Below are positions 24,401 through 33,590 of a DNA stretch of 64,000 nt, in pieces. Under the pieces are notes generated by a model that was not told the DNA's origin, ran no database searches, and worked only from the letters and a program-made list of their open reading frames with translations. The translations under genes were made by a program, and so were the position numbers. Source of the stretch: Seriola aureovittata (taxonomy: Eukaryota; Chordata; Actinopteri; Carangiformes; Carangidae). Position 1 is the first letter of the stretch; each line of letters opens with the position of its first letter. The stretch is taken from the NCBI RefSeq assembly GCF_021018895.1, contig NC_079384.1:3267640-3331639 (forward strand). Reading direction: 5' to 3'.

Positions 24401-27400
24401 TCTGTCATTGAGGGAAAGGACGTTGTCAGTCTAAATAGAAAATTAATTTAATGTCATTCGGGTGTCAGGGTGTAATTAACCACCAATTTGGCTTTTTAAT
24501 GATCTTATGTCTTCCCCCAGAGAGGGTCATTGTAACCTTGGTTCCTGCGGCACTTTAGAGGTATCGATTTATATATCATGAGTCTCTCAATCAGAGAGAC
24601 ATGAAATCACTGTTAATTGGACGGTGCTGGGGCGAATACAAAAAGAAAAAACCCCAAAATTCAAGTGACTGATGAGGTAGAGGAGAACAGGTGGTGTTGA
24701 AAGACCCTGGTGAATCTAACCATGTGCCCTCCAACTTTCTCTTCTCTTTCTCATTCCACCTTTCCAGCCTTGGTGTGTGTTACTCTCCAGTCCAGTCCAG
24801 TCAAGTCCAGTCCAGTAGAGTAGTGCACCTCCTCACGTGCCAGTTTGCAGTTCCTTCGTCTCTGCTGTTATTTTTTTCTTTCTCCTCTTTCTCTAACTTT
24901 CCTAAACTTTTCCTTTCCTTCTTCTTTTCTTCCGTTTTCTGTGTTTTTTTTCCTATGTGCTTTACATGTGAGTCCTATCAGTCTTTTCTGTGTTTGTACT
25001 GTCTTCTGGTGTTAGTAGTTCTCGCTCCTCTTTGAGTTGTAATGGGTGCCGGAGCTCCCGTGGCTCTGTGATGAATGTGAACTGGTTCTGTTATGGGTCA
25101 GGCTGCAGGACTACTGCCTAGCTGACACACAATCACGGAACAGGCTTATGTAAACCTACACGACTGCGAGGGTAAATGCAGACGCAAGACGCACGAGTGT
25201 CTTATGCTTTAAAAAAAAAAAAAAAAAAAAATGAATGTGCTTGTAAATTGGAAAAGTTACTGTGATCTGTGGCAGCTCTGGTCCAGTCACCTCCAACATG
25301 CAGAGATCCTGTCTGTTCTCCATGTACGCTGATGATCACTGCCTCTTCGTTCACATTGTCTCAGAGAGATATCAGCTGTGAATGTGTGAGAAAGACTGTG
25401 AGAGTGCTTGAATTATTAAAGAGTAGCCCCAGCCCTTCCATCTCCAGAGGGACCCTGACTCTTTTTCTCTCTTCCCGGCAGCCGGAGCAGCTCAATCCTG
25501 AGGAGCCATTGCGGGACAACCTGCTGAGCGTCAGGAAGCCGACGGTGGGACGCACACACTCCCTGCCCAACGACAGCTATATGTTCCTCCCCGTGCAGCC
25601 TTTTGGTCACACGGCTACGGCTCCAGCACAGCTGCTAGCACAGACACAGGGGCCCCAGCACATACTGGACACCCTCAGGGCCCAATCAGGTAATGCATTT
25701 CATTTTGAATGCAAACCAGCACCTGCAATGGAAAAACAAAACTCGCAGACCTTTGAAACTTGTTTCTAAGACACCACACTTTTTAATTGATTTGATCTGG
25801 AACAGATTTGTGACATTTCTCTTTTTGTTTTTTAAGGTACAGCGTTCAAAACAGCATCATGAATGCAACAGTAAAACCAATATTGCTAGCATAAATCCAT
25901 ATTACAAATGTCATATGGGACATAGTGGGCTTGGATAATAAAAAGATAAATAAATTTAACCAAAAAGAAATGGAAACAACAAAAGGACAAAACCAGACCA
26001 CCAGCCATGGATCTTATTAGTAGTATATACATGCTCCATTTTGACCATCTTGCAACATATAAATCATTTCTAGCAGAAAAGTATTTCCATCTCATGAATC
26101 TCTTTAATAATTTCTCGCCTGTCGTCCACTGTAGATGGATCGGCTTGTTACCGTTTAATATTTTCAAGAGGTATTTGTCATTTTCTTCTTATTTCCTCCG
26201 GGAGGTCGTCCAGATAAAGTAATATGCATGTCGAAGCTGTAGCCCCAGAATTTGCCGTGTAAGTTTCCAGACATTTTGCCAAAATATTTGAATTTTTGAA
26301 CGGGCCCAAAACATGTGGCAGCCGTCAGCCTCCACACTGCCACAGCTTCTCCAACAAGCATGGCATAGCAAAACTTGATATGTTTTCATCTTAGGAGTAA
26401 AAATAAAAAAAGATTCTTCCAACAAAATTCACGGCAATAAGCGGAGCAAGTGGAATTGGGGGTTATCTTTATCATTTAGGTCTTTTTCCTCGTTTCTCTT
26501 CAACATAATTAGTATTAGTTCCTTTGCCATTTGTAATTCCTTGATAAAGTTTTGAGAGTATTGAGTTGGATCCACTAGTGTGTGCTTGTGGGTTTGTATC
26601 CGTCTCAGTGGAAGCTGCTGTGAGTGTGTTGTTGTTGTTTGTTGTTGTTGTTGTTTTACCTGTCAGAGCTGTGTGTGTTTGTGTGCAGGCTCCAGTGCCT
26701 CAGTGCGTTCACAACCGGAGGAGTTCTCCCAGCAGCTGGCTATTCCCACAGACCTCTTCAGACCCATCAGCCCCCACAGCCACTCGGACTCCGAGAGTAT
26801 ACCACGATTACCCCCTCCCAGACACGCGCACGCACTCAGCCGCACGCTCCGCAGACAGGTGAAGAAGTCATACTTTTTCAGATTTTCACTTCACTCCTTA
26901 ATCATTTCTGGAGTCTTATCCTGTTCATATCATTCTATATGTGGTGACAACATTGTTCTATATAAATGTTCCTCAACTATGTGTGAAAAACTACGGTGGC
27001 CCTGACAGCTCAACGTACCGCAACTTAAGAAAACACATGCAAAGACACAATATCTCTCACTCTCTCTATCGTAAATTAAGGCAAAAAAATAACTCAAAAA
27101 GAAAAAAAGTCGCTTTTGTTATTCAATGCTTTTAACTTCAAAAGTCACAATTAGGCATTGAACAAGTCCCAGCCAGGTTCATCACTTTTTAGTGTCCCCT
27201 GGAAACACTGCAGTTGTGTTGTAGGACTGAATTTGCAGCATATTTGTGTCCTCGCATGTGTCTTCTTAAGTTTCTTGAGAATCTCTGGTTTAAATCTTTC
27301 CACGTTGCATGTTCTAAACAATTTCACTTTTCTTCTTCCTTCTTTCTCTCTCCCTTCTCTCTGTGACTAACTGGTCTGCCTTTTCCATTCTCCATATCAT

Positions 27401-27575
27401 ATCTGTTATTCTCCGATTTCAGCTCAGTTGGGTCCAAAAGCCGCCCGACCCCGAGCTACTGCTCAGACACAGATACTCCTGTTTCTGAAACACTGACAAA
27501 TAGCAGACTCTAGCTACCACTGGGCCTTTTCAGAAAGGCTGGACTCCATGTTCATCTACACAGAGGCAGACTAAC

Positions 27576-27667
<92 letters not shown>

Positions 27668-30489
27668 CTTCCCTCCTTTTTTTCTTTGCCTTTGTTTCAC
27701 ATTCGTTTGTCTTCTGCTAACCATCAGCCACAAAGCATCTAAAGACAGGCCGCTTTGCCTGTGGGAAATTTTAATGAGACACTGAGTTTATTACTTCTCC
27801 CATATTCTTATACAAGCGTACAGTGTGTCTCCATCTGTGGACTATTCAGTAGCCGAGTGATAGAATGTATTCAAGCCGGACAAAGATGTTATTTGCCTAA
27901 AAAATTTTACCCACAATGCAGTGCACTTACTATATCACAAACTATACAACTCAGGGAAGTGCTGTCTTTATGCATTTGGCCATTGTACACACGGTACCAT
28001 GGTGATAGAGCACTTGTGTATTTTCTATTGAATAGTTTAGTGCTTGAAAGTACATCATTGCTAACCCTTGATATGCCCATTTACTGCTGTGGCTGGTGAT
28101 TGGCCGGGGCCTGGTTGTGATCTCTTTGACCACTAGGTGTCTCTGTGGTCACACCGTTCAGGCTCATGTAGGGAACCCCATGCTTTTAAAAACATTTATC
28201 CAAATACTGTGCCCTAAAACTCATGCCTGCCTTGTTTCCTCGCCTCCATAGATTTCAAGAAATTACTTTAATTGACCTAATTCAACGCAATTATATTCAA
28301 GTATCATTAATTTCCTTTTCCACAGTCTGTGGTCCATGAGAAACAAGTCACGAGTTCATGAGGACATTTTATGAGTTTTAGCAAACCATTGTGCTTACTA
28401 ACCCTTCCTCTCCTATGGTCTTTACATATTGTTTTCACCCTCTACCTATTGGCCTAACACCCTGTAGGTGATTTTGTACAGAGGTTAGAATGATGGCAGG
28501 AAATGCTGATCAGAATTTTGTTGTAAATTCAACTGAAAACTCTAATGCTGACAGTTTATAGGGTTGTGTGTGAACGGTCAAAGATTAGAGGGTCAGGTAG
28601 TCTGGCTCAGAGTTCACTGTGTCGGCCAGCGCTCCATCGGCTCAGTCATTCTGTCTCTCACAAAAAATAAAAAAGTCAAATTCAGTTTTGCAATCATGAG
28701 TTTGTGTACGCAGTAAGAAGTTCATTTCAGTTGTGAGTCATTTTAAAAACCCCCTCCACATATGTTTTTAATTATTGTCAAACAATATTATTTAAAATAT
28801 TTCTACTCCTCTCTCTCTGAAAAGTCTCGACTCTGTTAATATGTTATTCATTCCAAAACTTTTACTGCCATGCGAACACAGGCTTCTGCTTCAGCACGCT
28901 GGAGGCTTTAAGTTTCCACATCACATTTTGTGTAAGTTGCACATTGACCGGCTTCCAGTTGAGATGTCACAAAGTCCGGCTGGTACATGTGCACACGCGT
29001 TAAACACAGAGAAACAGTGTCACACTCTGCTCACACTTTATTCTGCGCTGAAGTTCAAAGGAACAATAATAATATTTTTGAGTGGAGGGGGGTTTTATAT
29101 TAACAAACATCCAACTAATTAAAAAGTTGCTGACTCGGTTTACTCTTGGCGAATCTTAAATGAAGTGCAGTGTAACCTCTGTGTTTCCACATTATAATTT
29201 ATGACAGAATGTAAAAGTAAATCAACACTGCCGACAACGAGAAACAGAGGATTCTGGGAGTTTGCTGACCAGACTGTGAACTTTGACCCAAACTACTGCT
29301 TCTCATCCTCATCACTTCACACTAACTAGTCTCCCCTGTCATCTTCTCTCATCCCTGTACGCTCACTCTTTTCCACCTCCCCCTCCCTTCCTCTTATTGC
29401 TCATGCTTCTTATTACCCATGCTCCTTCCCTCCTAAATATTTCACCCCTCCTGCCTCCCCTCCCCTCCATGCCTCGTCTTCCAGGTTGCAGTGTCTACTG
29501 ATTCTCAGGAGGCCCTGTGTTCAGACGGAGGAGAGAGCAATGAAGGACTTGTGAATGTTGCCTCACTGGGGCTCCCTCCATCTCCCTCCTCCTCTCCCTC
29601 CCCCACATCTCCCACACTCCCCTGCTCCCATCATCATCAGCAGCCTGCCCTCTGCCTGGTCCCCGCCACGCCGGGCGCCTCCCCTGTACCCTCGCGCCCT
29701 GGCAGCGTGCACACCCAGCACCACGATCAGCACTGCTTCGCCTCCTACTCCCCTTCCTCCTCCTCCTCGCCCTCCTCGCTTCCTCCACTCTTACCAGTAG
29801 GGTCACACCAACAGGAGGAGGCTTCAGTGGATCAAGAAGTGTCTCTCATTACCTGCACGGGGTTGGCTGGCAGTGATGACATCATGGCAGAGGACAGCGG
29901 CGATTGTAATGAGGGTTACAGCTCCTACGCGGGCTGCCAGGAGAGTCGTAGTCCATATTTGCGGCAGCTGAAGAGGTTCCACAGCGCCGACATGCAGGGC
30001 CGCGGCGCCCTCCTGCCCCGACCAACCTCCTGGTTGGATGACCCTCGACGCCATTCTGTAGAAGTATGTTCCTCGGTGGAGTCCAGCCCCCAGCGCAGCA
30101 CCACCTCCACCTCCTCCGGCTTCGTGTCGCGGGCCGACAGCCTGCAGATCCACAGCCAGACCCCCACTCAGACCTCGCTGCCCTCACCTCGACGCAAGAA
30201 GAAGATGAGCCCGCCCTGCATCTCCGTAGACCCTCCAGATGGACTGGAGCCTCAGTCCGGCCTCTACCCGGGCCTGGGCGGGCTTGGGGGTTTAGGGATG
30301 CCCCCTCCTCTGCCCAGCCAGGACACCTGCCTGAGGAGGAGAGCGCCCTCCAGTGACTCCAAGGACTCCTTTGACCTGGGAGTTGGAGAGGGTTCAGGAC
30401 AGAATGGAGGCTCGTCAAACCTCAACACCAACCCCAAGCTATTGACTCTTCCCAGTTTCTCCTTTGAGAAGACAAGTTCTGAGCACTGA
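10990..30489 (+). CDS. cacna1g: T-type voltage-gated calcium channel alpha-1G (Cav3.1), 3' part: domain IV and C-terminus, twelve exons
   Basis: Pore-forming subunit of a low-voltage-activated calcium channel in the plasma membrane; it passes calcium near resting potential and supports pacemaking and burst firing. The window holds the end of the III-IV linker, domain IV S1-S6 and the full C-terminal tail. Exons are 10990-11141, 12718-12827, 14707-14840, 17370-17440, 18590-18668, 19045-19166, 19348-19764, 21465-21608, 23330-23452, 25482-25689, 26689-26858 and 29485-30489. All introns are GT-AG, all phases agree, and the joined frame gives 910 codons then TGA. Hallmarks are [19 protein letters not shown] (S3), repeated Arg/Lys in S4 and the pore motif STGDNWNG with the domain IV Asp typical of T-type channels. 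Cav3.1 rather than Cav3.2 or Cav3.3 is indicated by tail motifs [37 protein letters not shown] and [13 protein letters not shown]. Domains I-III must lie left of the window. Whether this is one of two teleost duplicates cannot be told. Confidence 0.96.
11220..11345 (+). repeat. Retroelement-type 3' tail fragment with GTGTCGAAGCGTTAGTC
   Basis: The phrase CTGAAGACGACGCAGTACGT, then GTGTCGAAGCGTTAGTCATT and CTAAAGTGTATCGTGCGCTC, resembles dispersed teleost retroelement tails. The CTGAAGA...GAA core with an intervening hairpin resembles a decayed hammerhead ribozyme (see findings). It lies in the intron just after the first exon. Confidence 0.45.
11700..12130 (+). repeat. Degenerate minisatellite, unit about 21 bp (GGTAGAACAGAAGGTTGTTG-like)
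   Basis: Diverged head-to-tail copies include GTAGAGTAGAAGATCTTTGG, GGTAGAACCGTCTGTTGTTG, GGTGGAACAGATGGTTGTTG, GGTAGAATAGAAGATCTTTG and AGTAGAATAGGAGGTTGTTG, spaced near 21 bp with insertions. Intronic, purine-rich on the + strand. No open frame runs across it. Confidence 0.75.
12718..12827 (+). CDS. cacna1g: cacna1g exon: IVS2
   Basis: Acceptor CATCCCCAG, donor AA|GTCAGT. It encodes [17 protein letters not shown] followed by [19 protein letters not shown], the S2 helix and the short S2-S3 loop. Length 110 nt, entering in phase 0 and leaving in phase 2; the split codon with the next exon gives Lys before WNQLDLA. Confidence 0.96.
14648..14704. repeat. (TG)28 microsatellite abutting a 3' splice site
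   Basis: Pure TG from 14648 to 14704, followed directly by AG and the exon at 14707. Confidence 0.98.
14707..14840 (+). CDS. cacna1g: cacna1g exon: IVS3 and start of IVS4 voltage sensor
   Basis: The acceptor is formed directly by the end of a (TG)28 microsatellite (TGTGTAG|G) with no ordinary polypyrimidine tract. The donor GTATGA is followed at once by a run of 15 C. It encodes [20 protein letters not shown], the extracellular NASLPINP loop and the first charged turns of S4 ([10 protein letters not shown]). Length 134 nt, exit phase 1. Confidence 0.95.
15759..15815. repeat. (CA)28 microsatellite
   Basis: 57 bases of pure CA in an intron of cacna1g. Confidence 0.97.
16790..16930. repeat. 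Interspersed repeat fragment (CAATCAAACTTTATTTGTATAG type)
   Basis: The phrase ATCAATCAAACTTTATTTGT followed by ATAGCTACTTTTCATGCAGG and a TTCAAAGACGCTTCACAGA-like phrase is a common teleost tail sequence, probably of a LINE or SINE inserted in minus orientation. Borders are approximate. Confidence 0.5.
17271..17348. repeat. (TG)39 microsatellite close to a 3' splice site
   Basis: 78 bases of pure TG ending 21 nt upstream of the exon at 17370. Confidence 0.98.
17370..17440 (+). CDS. cacna1g: cacna1g exon: end of IVS4 and S4-S5 linker
   Basis: Acceptor TGTCCACAG lies 21 nt after a (TG)39 repeat; donor CAG|GTACAC. It encodes [20 protein letters not shown] and ALPQ, completing the voltage sensor and S4-S5 linker. 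At 71 nt it is one of the smallest exons of the gene, and it is nearly identical in sequence to the mammalian Cav3.1 counterpart as I recall it. Confidence 0.95.
18590..18668 (+). CDS. cacna1g: cacna1g exon: IVS5
   Basis: Acceptor TCTCCCTGCAG, donor TTGA|GTAAGC. It encodes [19 protein letters not shown] then VELFGDL, the S5 helix of domain IV. 79 nt, exit phase 1; the split codon yields Ile before CDELHPCEG. Confidence 0.96.
19045..19166 (+). CDS. cacna1g: cacna1g exon: domain IV pore loop and selectivity filter
   Basis: Acceptor TTTTTCTCCACAG, donor AAG|GTGAAA. It encodes [16 protein letters not shown], the pore helix [12 protein letters not shown] and the filter [11 protein letters not shown]. 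The Asp of TGDNW is the domain IV member of the EEDD ring that sets T-type permeation; high-voltage-activated channels have Glu there. 122 nt. Confidence 0.97.
19348..19764 (+). CDS. cacna1g: cacna1g exon: IVS6 and proximal C-terminus
   Basis: Acceptor TTCTCCCAG, donor GAG|GTATTG. It encodes [16 protein letters not shown], the S6 helix ([20 protein letters not shown] then [16 protein letters not shown]) and an acidic and serine-rich stretch of the tail. 417 nt, phase 0 at both ends. The distal half is weakly conserved, as expected for this part of the family. Confidence 0.95.
20010..20036. repeat. (TG)n microsatellite
   Basis: Short TG array with one CG interruption. Confidence 0.9.
20815..20870. 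repeat. (TG)28 microsatellite
   Basis: 56 bases of pure GT/TG in a cacna1g intron. Confidence 0.97.
21398..21426. repeat. (TC)n microsatellite upstream of an exon
   Basis: Pure TC, about 30 nt before the tandem acceptors at 21455 and 21464. It likely contributes to the pyrimidine tract. Confidence 0.95.
21465..21608 (+). CDS. cacna1g: cacna1g exon: C-terminal tail ([12 protein letters not shown])
   Basis: The likely acceptor is TTTGTACAG at 21464. A second in-frame acceptor, ATTATCCAAG at 21455, would add three residues (FVQ). Donor AAG|GTCAAT is weak. It encodes [20 protein letters not shown] then [18 protein letters not shown], corresponding to LFDTISLLIQGSLE in mammalian Cav3.1. 144 nt, phase 0. 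Confidence 0.88.
22635..22700 (-). repeat. Retroelement-type tail with GAAACGTGTCGG, minus strand
   Basis: Read on the minus strand, CTGATTA, a GGC/GCC hairpin and GAAACGTGTCGG are followed by an AATAAAG phrase. This is a common dispersed 3' tail in teleosts, and its arrangement recalls a hammerhead core. Intronic. Confidence 0.45.
23330..23452 (+). CDS. cacna1g: cacna1g exon: C-terminal tail ([11 protein letters not shown])
   Basis: Acceptor TTCCTGCCTAG, donor AAT|GTACTG. It encodes [19 protein letters not shown] then [15 protein letters not shown]. This block is diagnostic for Cav3.1 as against Cav3.2 and Cav3.3. 123 nt, phase 0 at both ends. Confidence 0.93.
23900..24040 (+). repeat. Dispersed teleost repeat (CCAAGTGAACGTTTG family), copy B
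   Basis: Contains CCACCAAAATCTAATCAGTT, CATCCTTGAGTC and GTGCCAAATTTGAAGAAGTT, matching the family of copies A, C and D. Confidence 0.65.
24787..24816. repeat. (CCAGT)n short tandem repeat
   Basis: About six CCAGT units with one CAAGT variant. Confidence 0.85.
25211..25231. repeat. Poly(A) run
   Basis: 21 consecutive A in an intron of cacna1g. It could be a retroposon tail but no element body was recognised beside it. Confidence 0.9.
25482..25689 (+). CDS. cacna1g: cacna1g exon: C-terminal tail ([11 protein letters not shown])
   Basis: Acceptor CTTCCCGGCAG, donor TCAG|GTAATG. It encodes [20 protein letters not shown] then [15 protein letters not shown]. The LSVRK and [10 protein letters not shown] blocks match the Cav3.1 family tail. 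208 nt, exit phase 1. Confidence 0.93.
25800..26530 (-). mobile_element. L1-like retrotransposon relic (3' end of ORF2)
   Basis: On the minus strand the translation shows a degenerate C-terminal ORF2 region: [10 protein letters not shown], then [14 protein letters not shown], recalling the CWRCG...HM.W.CPKI..FW block that ends L1-clade ORF2 proteins, followed downstream by a lysine/aromatic-rich stretch. Several frameshifts and stops break it. It sits in the intron between cacna1g exons at 25,689 and 26,689, opposite to the gene. The family is my inference from motif spacing; borders are approximate. Confidence 0.55.
26689..26858 (+). CDS. cacna1g: cacna1g exon: C-terminal tail ([14 protein letters not shown])
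   Basis: Acceptor GTTTGTGTGCAG is in a TG-rich context; donor CAG|GTGAAG. It encodes [18 protein letters not shown] then a proline/serine/histidine-rich stretch ending LSRTLRRQ, which parallels PLRRQ at the same junction in mammalian Cav3.1. 170 nt, exit phase 0. Confidence 0.9.
27577..27665. repeat. (CA)44 microsatellite
   Basis: About 89 bases of pure AC/CA in the last large intron of cacna1g. Confidence 0.98.
29485..30489 (+). CDS. cacna1g: cacna1g last coding exon, distal C-terminus and stop
   Basis: Acceptor CGTCTTCCAG|GTTGCAGTG follows about 130 nt of pyrimidine-rich sequence. It encodes [16 protein letters not shown], a long Ser/Pro/His-rich segment, [63 protein letters not shown] and the terminus [16 protein letters not shown], then TGA. 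The Ser/Pro-rich part is longer and less conserved than the flanking blocks. 334 residues; cytoplasmic and likely rich in phosphorylation sites by composition. Confidence 0.95.
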   Translation, partial: VAVSTDSQEALCSDGGESNEGLVNVASLGLPPSPSSSPSPTSPTLPCSHHHQQPALCLVPATPGASPVPSRPGSVHTQHHDQHCFASYSPSSSSSPSSLPPLLPVGSHQQEEASVDQEVSLITCTGLAGSDDIMAEDSGDCNEGYSSYAGCQESRSPYLRQLKRFHSADMQGRGALLPRPTSWLDDPRRHSVEVCSSVESSPQRSTTSTSSGFVSRADSLQIHSQTPTQTSLPSPRRKKKMSPPCISVDPPDGLEPQSGLYPGLGGLGGLGMPPPLPSQDTCLRRRAPSSDSKDSFDLGVGEGSGQNGGSSNLNTNPKLLTLPSFSFEKTSSEH

Positions 30490-31230
30490 ACACTGACACT
30501 CCAACACACACAGATACACACACGCACACGGCTTGACGAACCCTCCACACACACAAACACACGATGCACTCTGTGTGTCTGTGATGGTGATAGTTCTAGT
30601 AATAATGCTGTAGAGAGTAATAATGGTAAAACTACAACAAACAGTAAAAACATCCTTGGTTTCATAAGGAGTGCAGTACTGTAGTAGTGTGACCATCCCT
30701 TGTCTTTGTATTGTTACTGCCAAAACAACCAGAGATGAAGAGAACACAAACCTGACTGTTTCTCCTCTGCGATGCCTGCATGCCGCTGGCTGCAGCTTGA
30801 CCCCATAACCTCTGGAGTGACATCAGCACCTGGGATTTCGCGCCCTCTGTGGTCGCATCTGAACTGCCTGGTGTTGCACAGGGTAGACGTTGCCCAGTCA
30901 GTGGAGGTACAAAGCAATATGAACGTTTTAGAGACACTATTTTCTTAAATTATTGGGCCATAGTGTTTGTACAGGATGTTGTTTTTCGGATTTCATTCGA
31001 TTGTTATTTTCATGTCTTTTTGTGATTTTCTTTTCTTTTTTGTTTTGTTTTTTTTTTTTGTCAAAAATGCCTTTCTCTTTTTTTTCACTGTAGGATATTT
31101 CTAGCTTTCTTGGTTTACTGAGGAAAGTGAATGTTTTTCAAAGTGCTGAAAACCATGTATTTGTAGGAATAATATATAAATATATATATTAAAAAAAACA
31201 AGTCATTAAACTGAGCTTGGATTTTTAAGC
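30490..31230 (+). other. cacna1g: cacna1g 3' untranslated region with candidate poly(A) signal
   Basis: The region downstream of the stop is non-coding, with CA-rich and T-rich stretches. The best poly(A) signal I see is ATTAAA at 31205-31210, preceded by an A-run and TATA-type sequence. The end point is an estimate. Longer 3' UTR forms reaching past 31.3 kb cannot be excluded. Confidence 0.55.
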
Positions 31231-31370
31231 ACATGCATTAGACCCTGATGGTTTGATTGTTCCAGAAAGTCTCTTCAAGTTCACTTTTGTCACAGTGAAT
31301 GAAAAATACCTGGAGGTAACTCTAGTAATCAGGGCCACCTCAGTGGGGCCAGCTCTATAAACTTGAATGT

Positions 31371-31401
31371 CCCTGAGTGACTGAGTGACTGAGTGATCGA
31401 G
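31371..31401. repeat. (CTGAGTGA)n short tandem repeat
   Basis: Three to four 8-bp units of CTGAGTGA, just downstream of the cacna1g 3' UTR. Confidence 0.8.
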
Positions 31402-31957
31402 TTACATTATTGCTTGCTAGATAGCTGATGATGGTCCTTTCAACATCATTGCTGCATAAGAATATCCAGGAGCACATTAAAAACGCTCTGTGTTGTAAAT
31501 TCATGAGGTTATTATAAAGATCAGCACAATGTGGGATTAATTGTTGACCAGCACTTCTGGTGTGACCAGCCAGGCTGCTGCTCGTACAACATAAGAGTTG
31601 GATTGGTCACTATTTCAAACTTGTTCAACAACAGAAATGTAAGACCTGTAAATGAGAACAGCGTTGTATTAAAATACATCATTGGGCCCCCAAAACAGTG
31701 AGGTGTCTGTTGTCCCACTGGTGTACACAACTAAATTTATTAATCAAATTGACCCGAGACAGGATGGGGGGGGGGTCTGGATTCTGTGTCGGAGGGGTCC
31801 CAGTGTGCTAATTTCAATCAATCCAATTGGGAACCAAACTGGGAGGATTTGAGTGGACCAATTAAGAGATTAATCCAACAAGACCACCTAAATTTTCAAC
31901 AGGATGGGGGAACCATAATCTCTCCACAGTGGAGAGGAAAGCTATTGAAGAGCTACA

Positions 31958-32290
31958 AAACAACTTTAACTTTATAATCAAACCTGCAGATAAATTGATT
32001 ATGGACAAACGACGATATATGCTTGAAGCCAACAGACAATTCGCAAAAATGAAATATAACAAACCTAACCCGGAAACTATTAGTTAAACAAATCATTCAA
32101 TCACTAGAAGTACGTAAAAGCAAAACAGATTATCTGTACGGCCCCAACGACCCACGTCGCAGACTATTCTACCTGCTTCTCAAAATACACGAGGAGCCTG
32201 ACACATGGGCGGTGCCTTTCTCCCCTACTACTGTCATTGGTCACCACCTACTAAGAGATATACTGTCTACAATAGAAAATCTTTGTGGGT
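31958..32290 (+). pseudogene. PLE reverse-transcriptase fragment
   Basis: The first frame carries NFIIKPADK and YMLEANRQFAKM. After a stop and a frame change it continues with QIIQSLEVRKSKTDYLYG, then RRRLFYLLLKIHEEP. Both blocks are typical of the N-terminal half of PLE reverse transcriptases. The palm motifs with the catalytic aspartates are missing. Confidence 0.7.
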
Positions 32291-33129
32291 TAGAAGGTCT
32301 GCTCTGTTTTGGGGGACATATGTTTAAAGGGCCTGGTTCCTTACATTGACGAGGGCGGGTCCCTGCAGGTCCCTTGGCGAGTGCACTGGCACCACAAGAT
32401 GGATATAAAATCTCGGTTTCCTTCACCTAACCCTAACCCGAGCTTCACCAATCCAAGTCCAGAGAACAGCGTGACACTCCAACAGCAGCTGCAACAGCAC
32501 TGGGACCTGCTGGTGACCAGGGACTACAACTGGCTGGGCCTGCAAACGGGGCCAGAGGTAGGCCTCAATACTCAAGATAGGAGGATTAAAACAGGAAATA
32601 GAGGGAGACTACCTCCTCCAACAGGCCCCAGATGAAGCAACCAGACAATTGGCTCCCGAAAACTCTCAGTAACCCCTTCGGGAGCACCCTTAATCTAGCA
32701 CCCCAGATTGGTATAGAGGAGACAGAGTCTTCTACGCTGGCCGAGTGAGGGACATATCAGGACACACAATCCAGACAAGCAAAAATCAATAGTAAATCCT
32801 TCAATTTACTCAAAACTAACCAATCTAATGTGGCAGTGGTGCAGGCCGGCCCAGAAATACAAACCTTAATGCCAGAAATTGATGATAATCTTCTCCCTAC
32901 TGCTTCTTAAGGGCGTGATGCAGGACTGGGGCGGTATCCAGGCCCAAAATCCACACAGTGCAGGACTCACATACACAAAACAGGTCGTGGGAAATAATGT
33001 CTCACAACTTAGACCACTGCTGACCTGAATATGGAAGCTACCTCTTTTGACCCCTCAAAAACCTAATTTAGTGTACCCAAGGGCTCCGCCCGTTCCCGCC
33101 CACGCACATGCACCCAACAGGGAAACACG

Positions 33130-33590
33130 GGGCGATGAACAACAACTGGTTGGGCCTGCGTGTTTTCCCAATTTATCACAAATCCACAAAGGGCAGAAAA
33201 ATAATTGACTGTAGCTTTAAAGGCAAAAAAACAATCTGTTTTCTGGGTGACTCCAACCTGAACAGCATACCTAACAGGTACTAGATAGGATCCCCCCTAC
33301 ACCCTGTTGTTAAGCTGGTGGTGCTGTTGGTAGGAATTAACAACAGGGGCCAGGACCTAGAAAAAACCTCCATCAAACATCTTGGAATGCTTTACAGAAA
33401 GGCTTGGTCTGTCTTCCCTAACGCAGATATCTATTTTCCAGTAATTAATTACTCACCTCTCCTTCCACAGGAACAACAGAATAACCTAATAATCACTGAT
33501 GATTTCATTTCCAGCCAGTTCCCCTCCTGAGGCCACTGCCCTGCAGAAAAACATCCACTGGAAACAGGTTGGAACGCAGAGGGGGAATCA
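33130..33590 (+). pseudogene. SGNH-hydrolase-like domain relic within the PLE
   Basis: GDSNL (block I serine motif), GINNR (at the position of the block III GxND motif) and NIHW (like the block V DxxHW motif, Asp lost) occur in the expected order over about 150 codons. A stop after IPNRY and a frameshift near 33,525 disrupt it. Esterase-like domains are known from ORF1 of some retroelements. The assignment is inferred from motif order. Confidence 0.6.

Noticed and set aside
29495..30665. Long open frames on the minus strand opposite the last cacna1g exon
   Set aside because: They mirror the GC-rich coding exon and encode Arg/Gly/Ser-rich sequence typical of antisense shadows.
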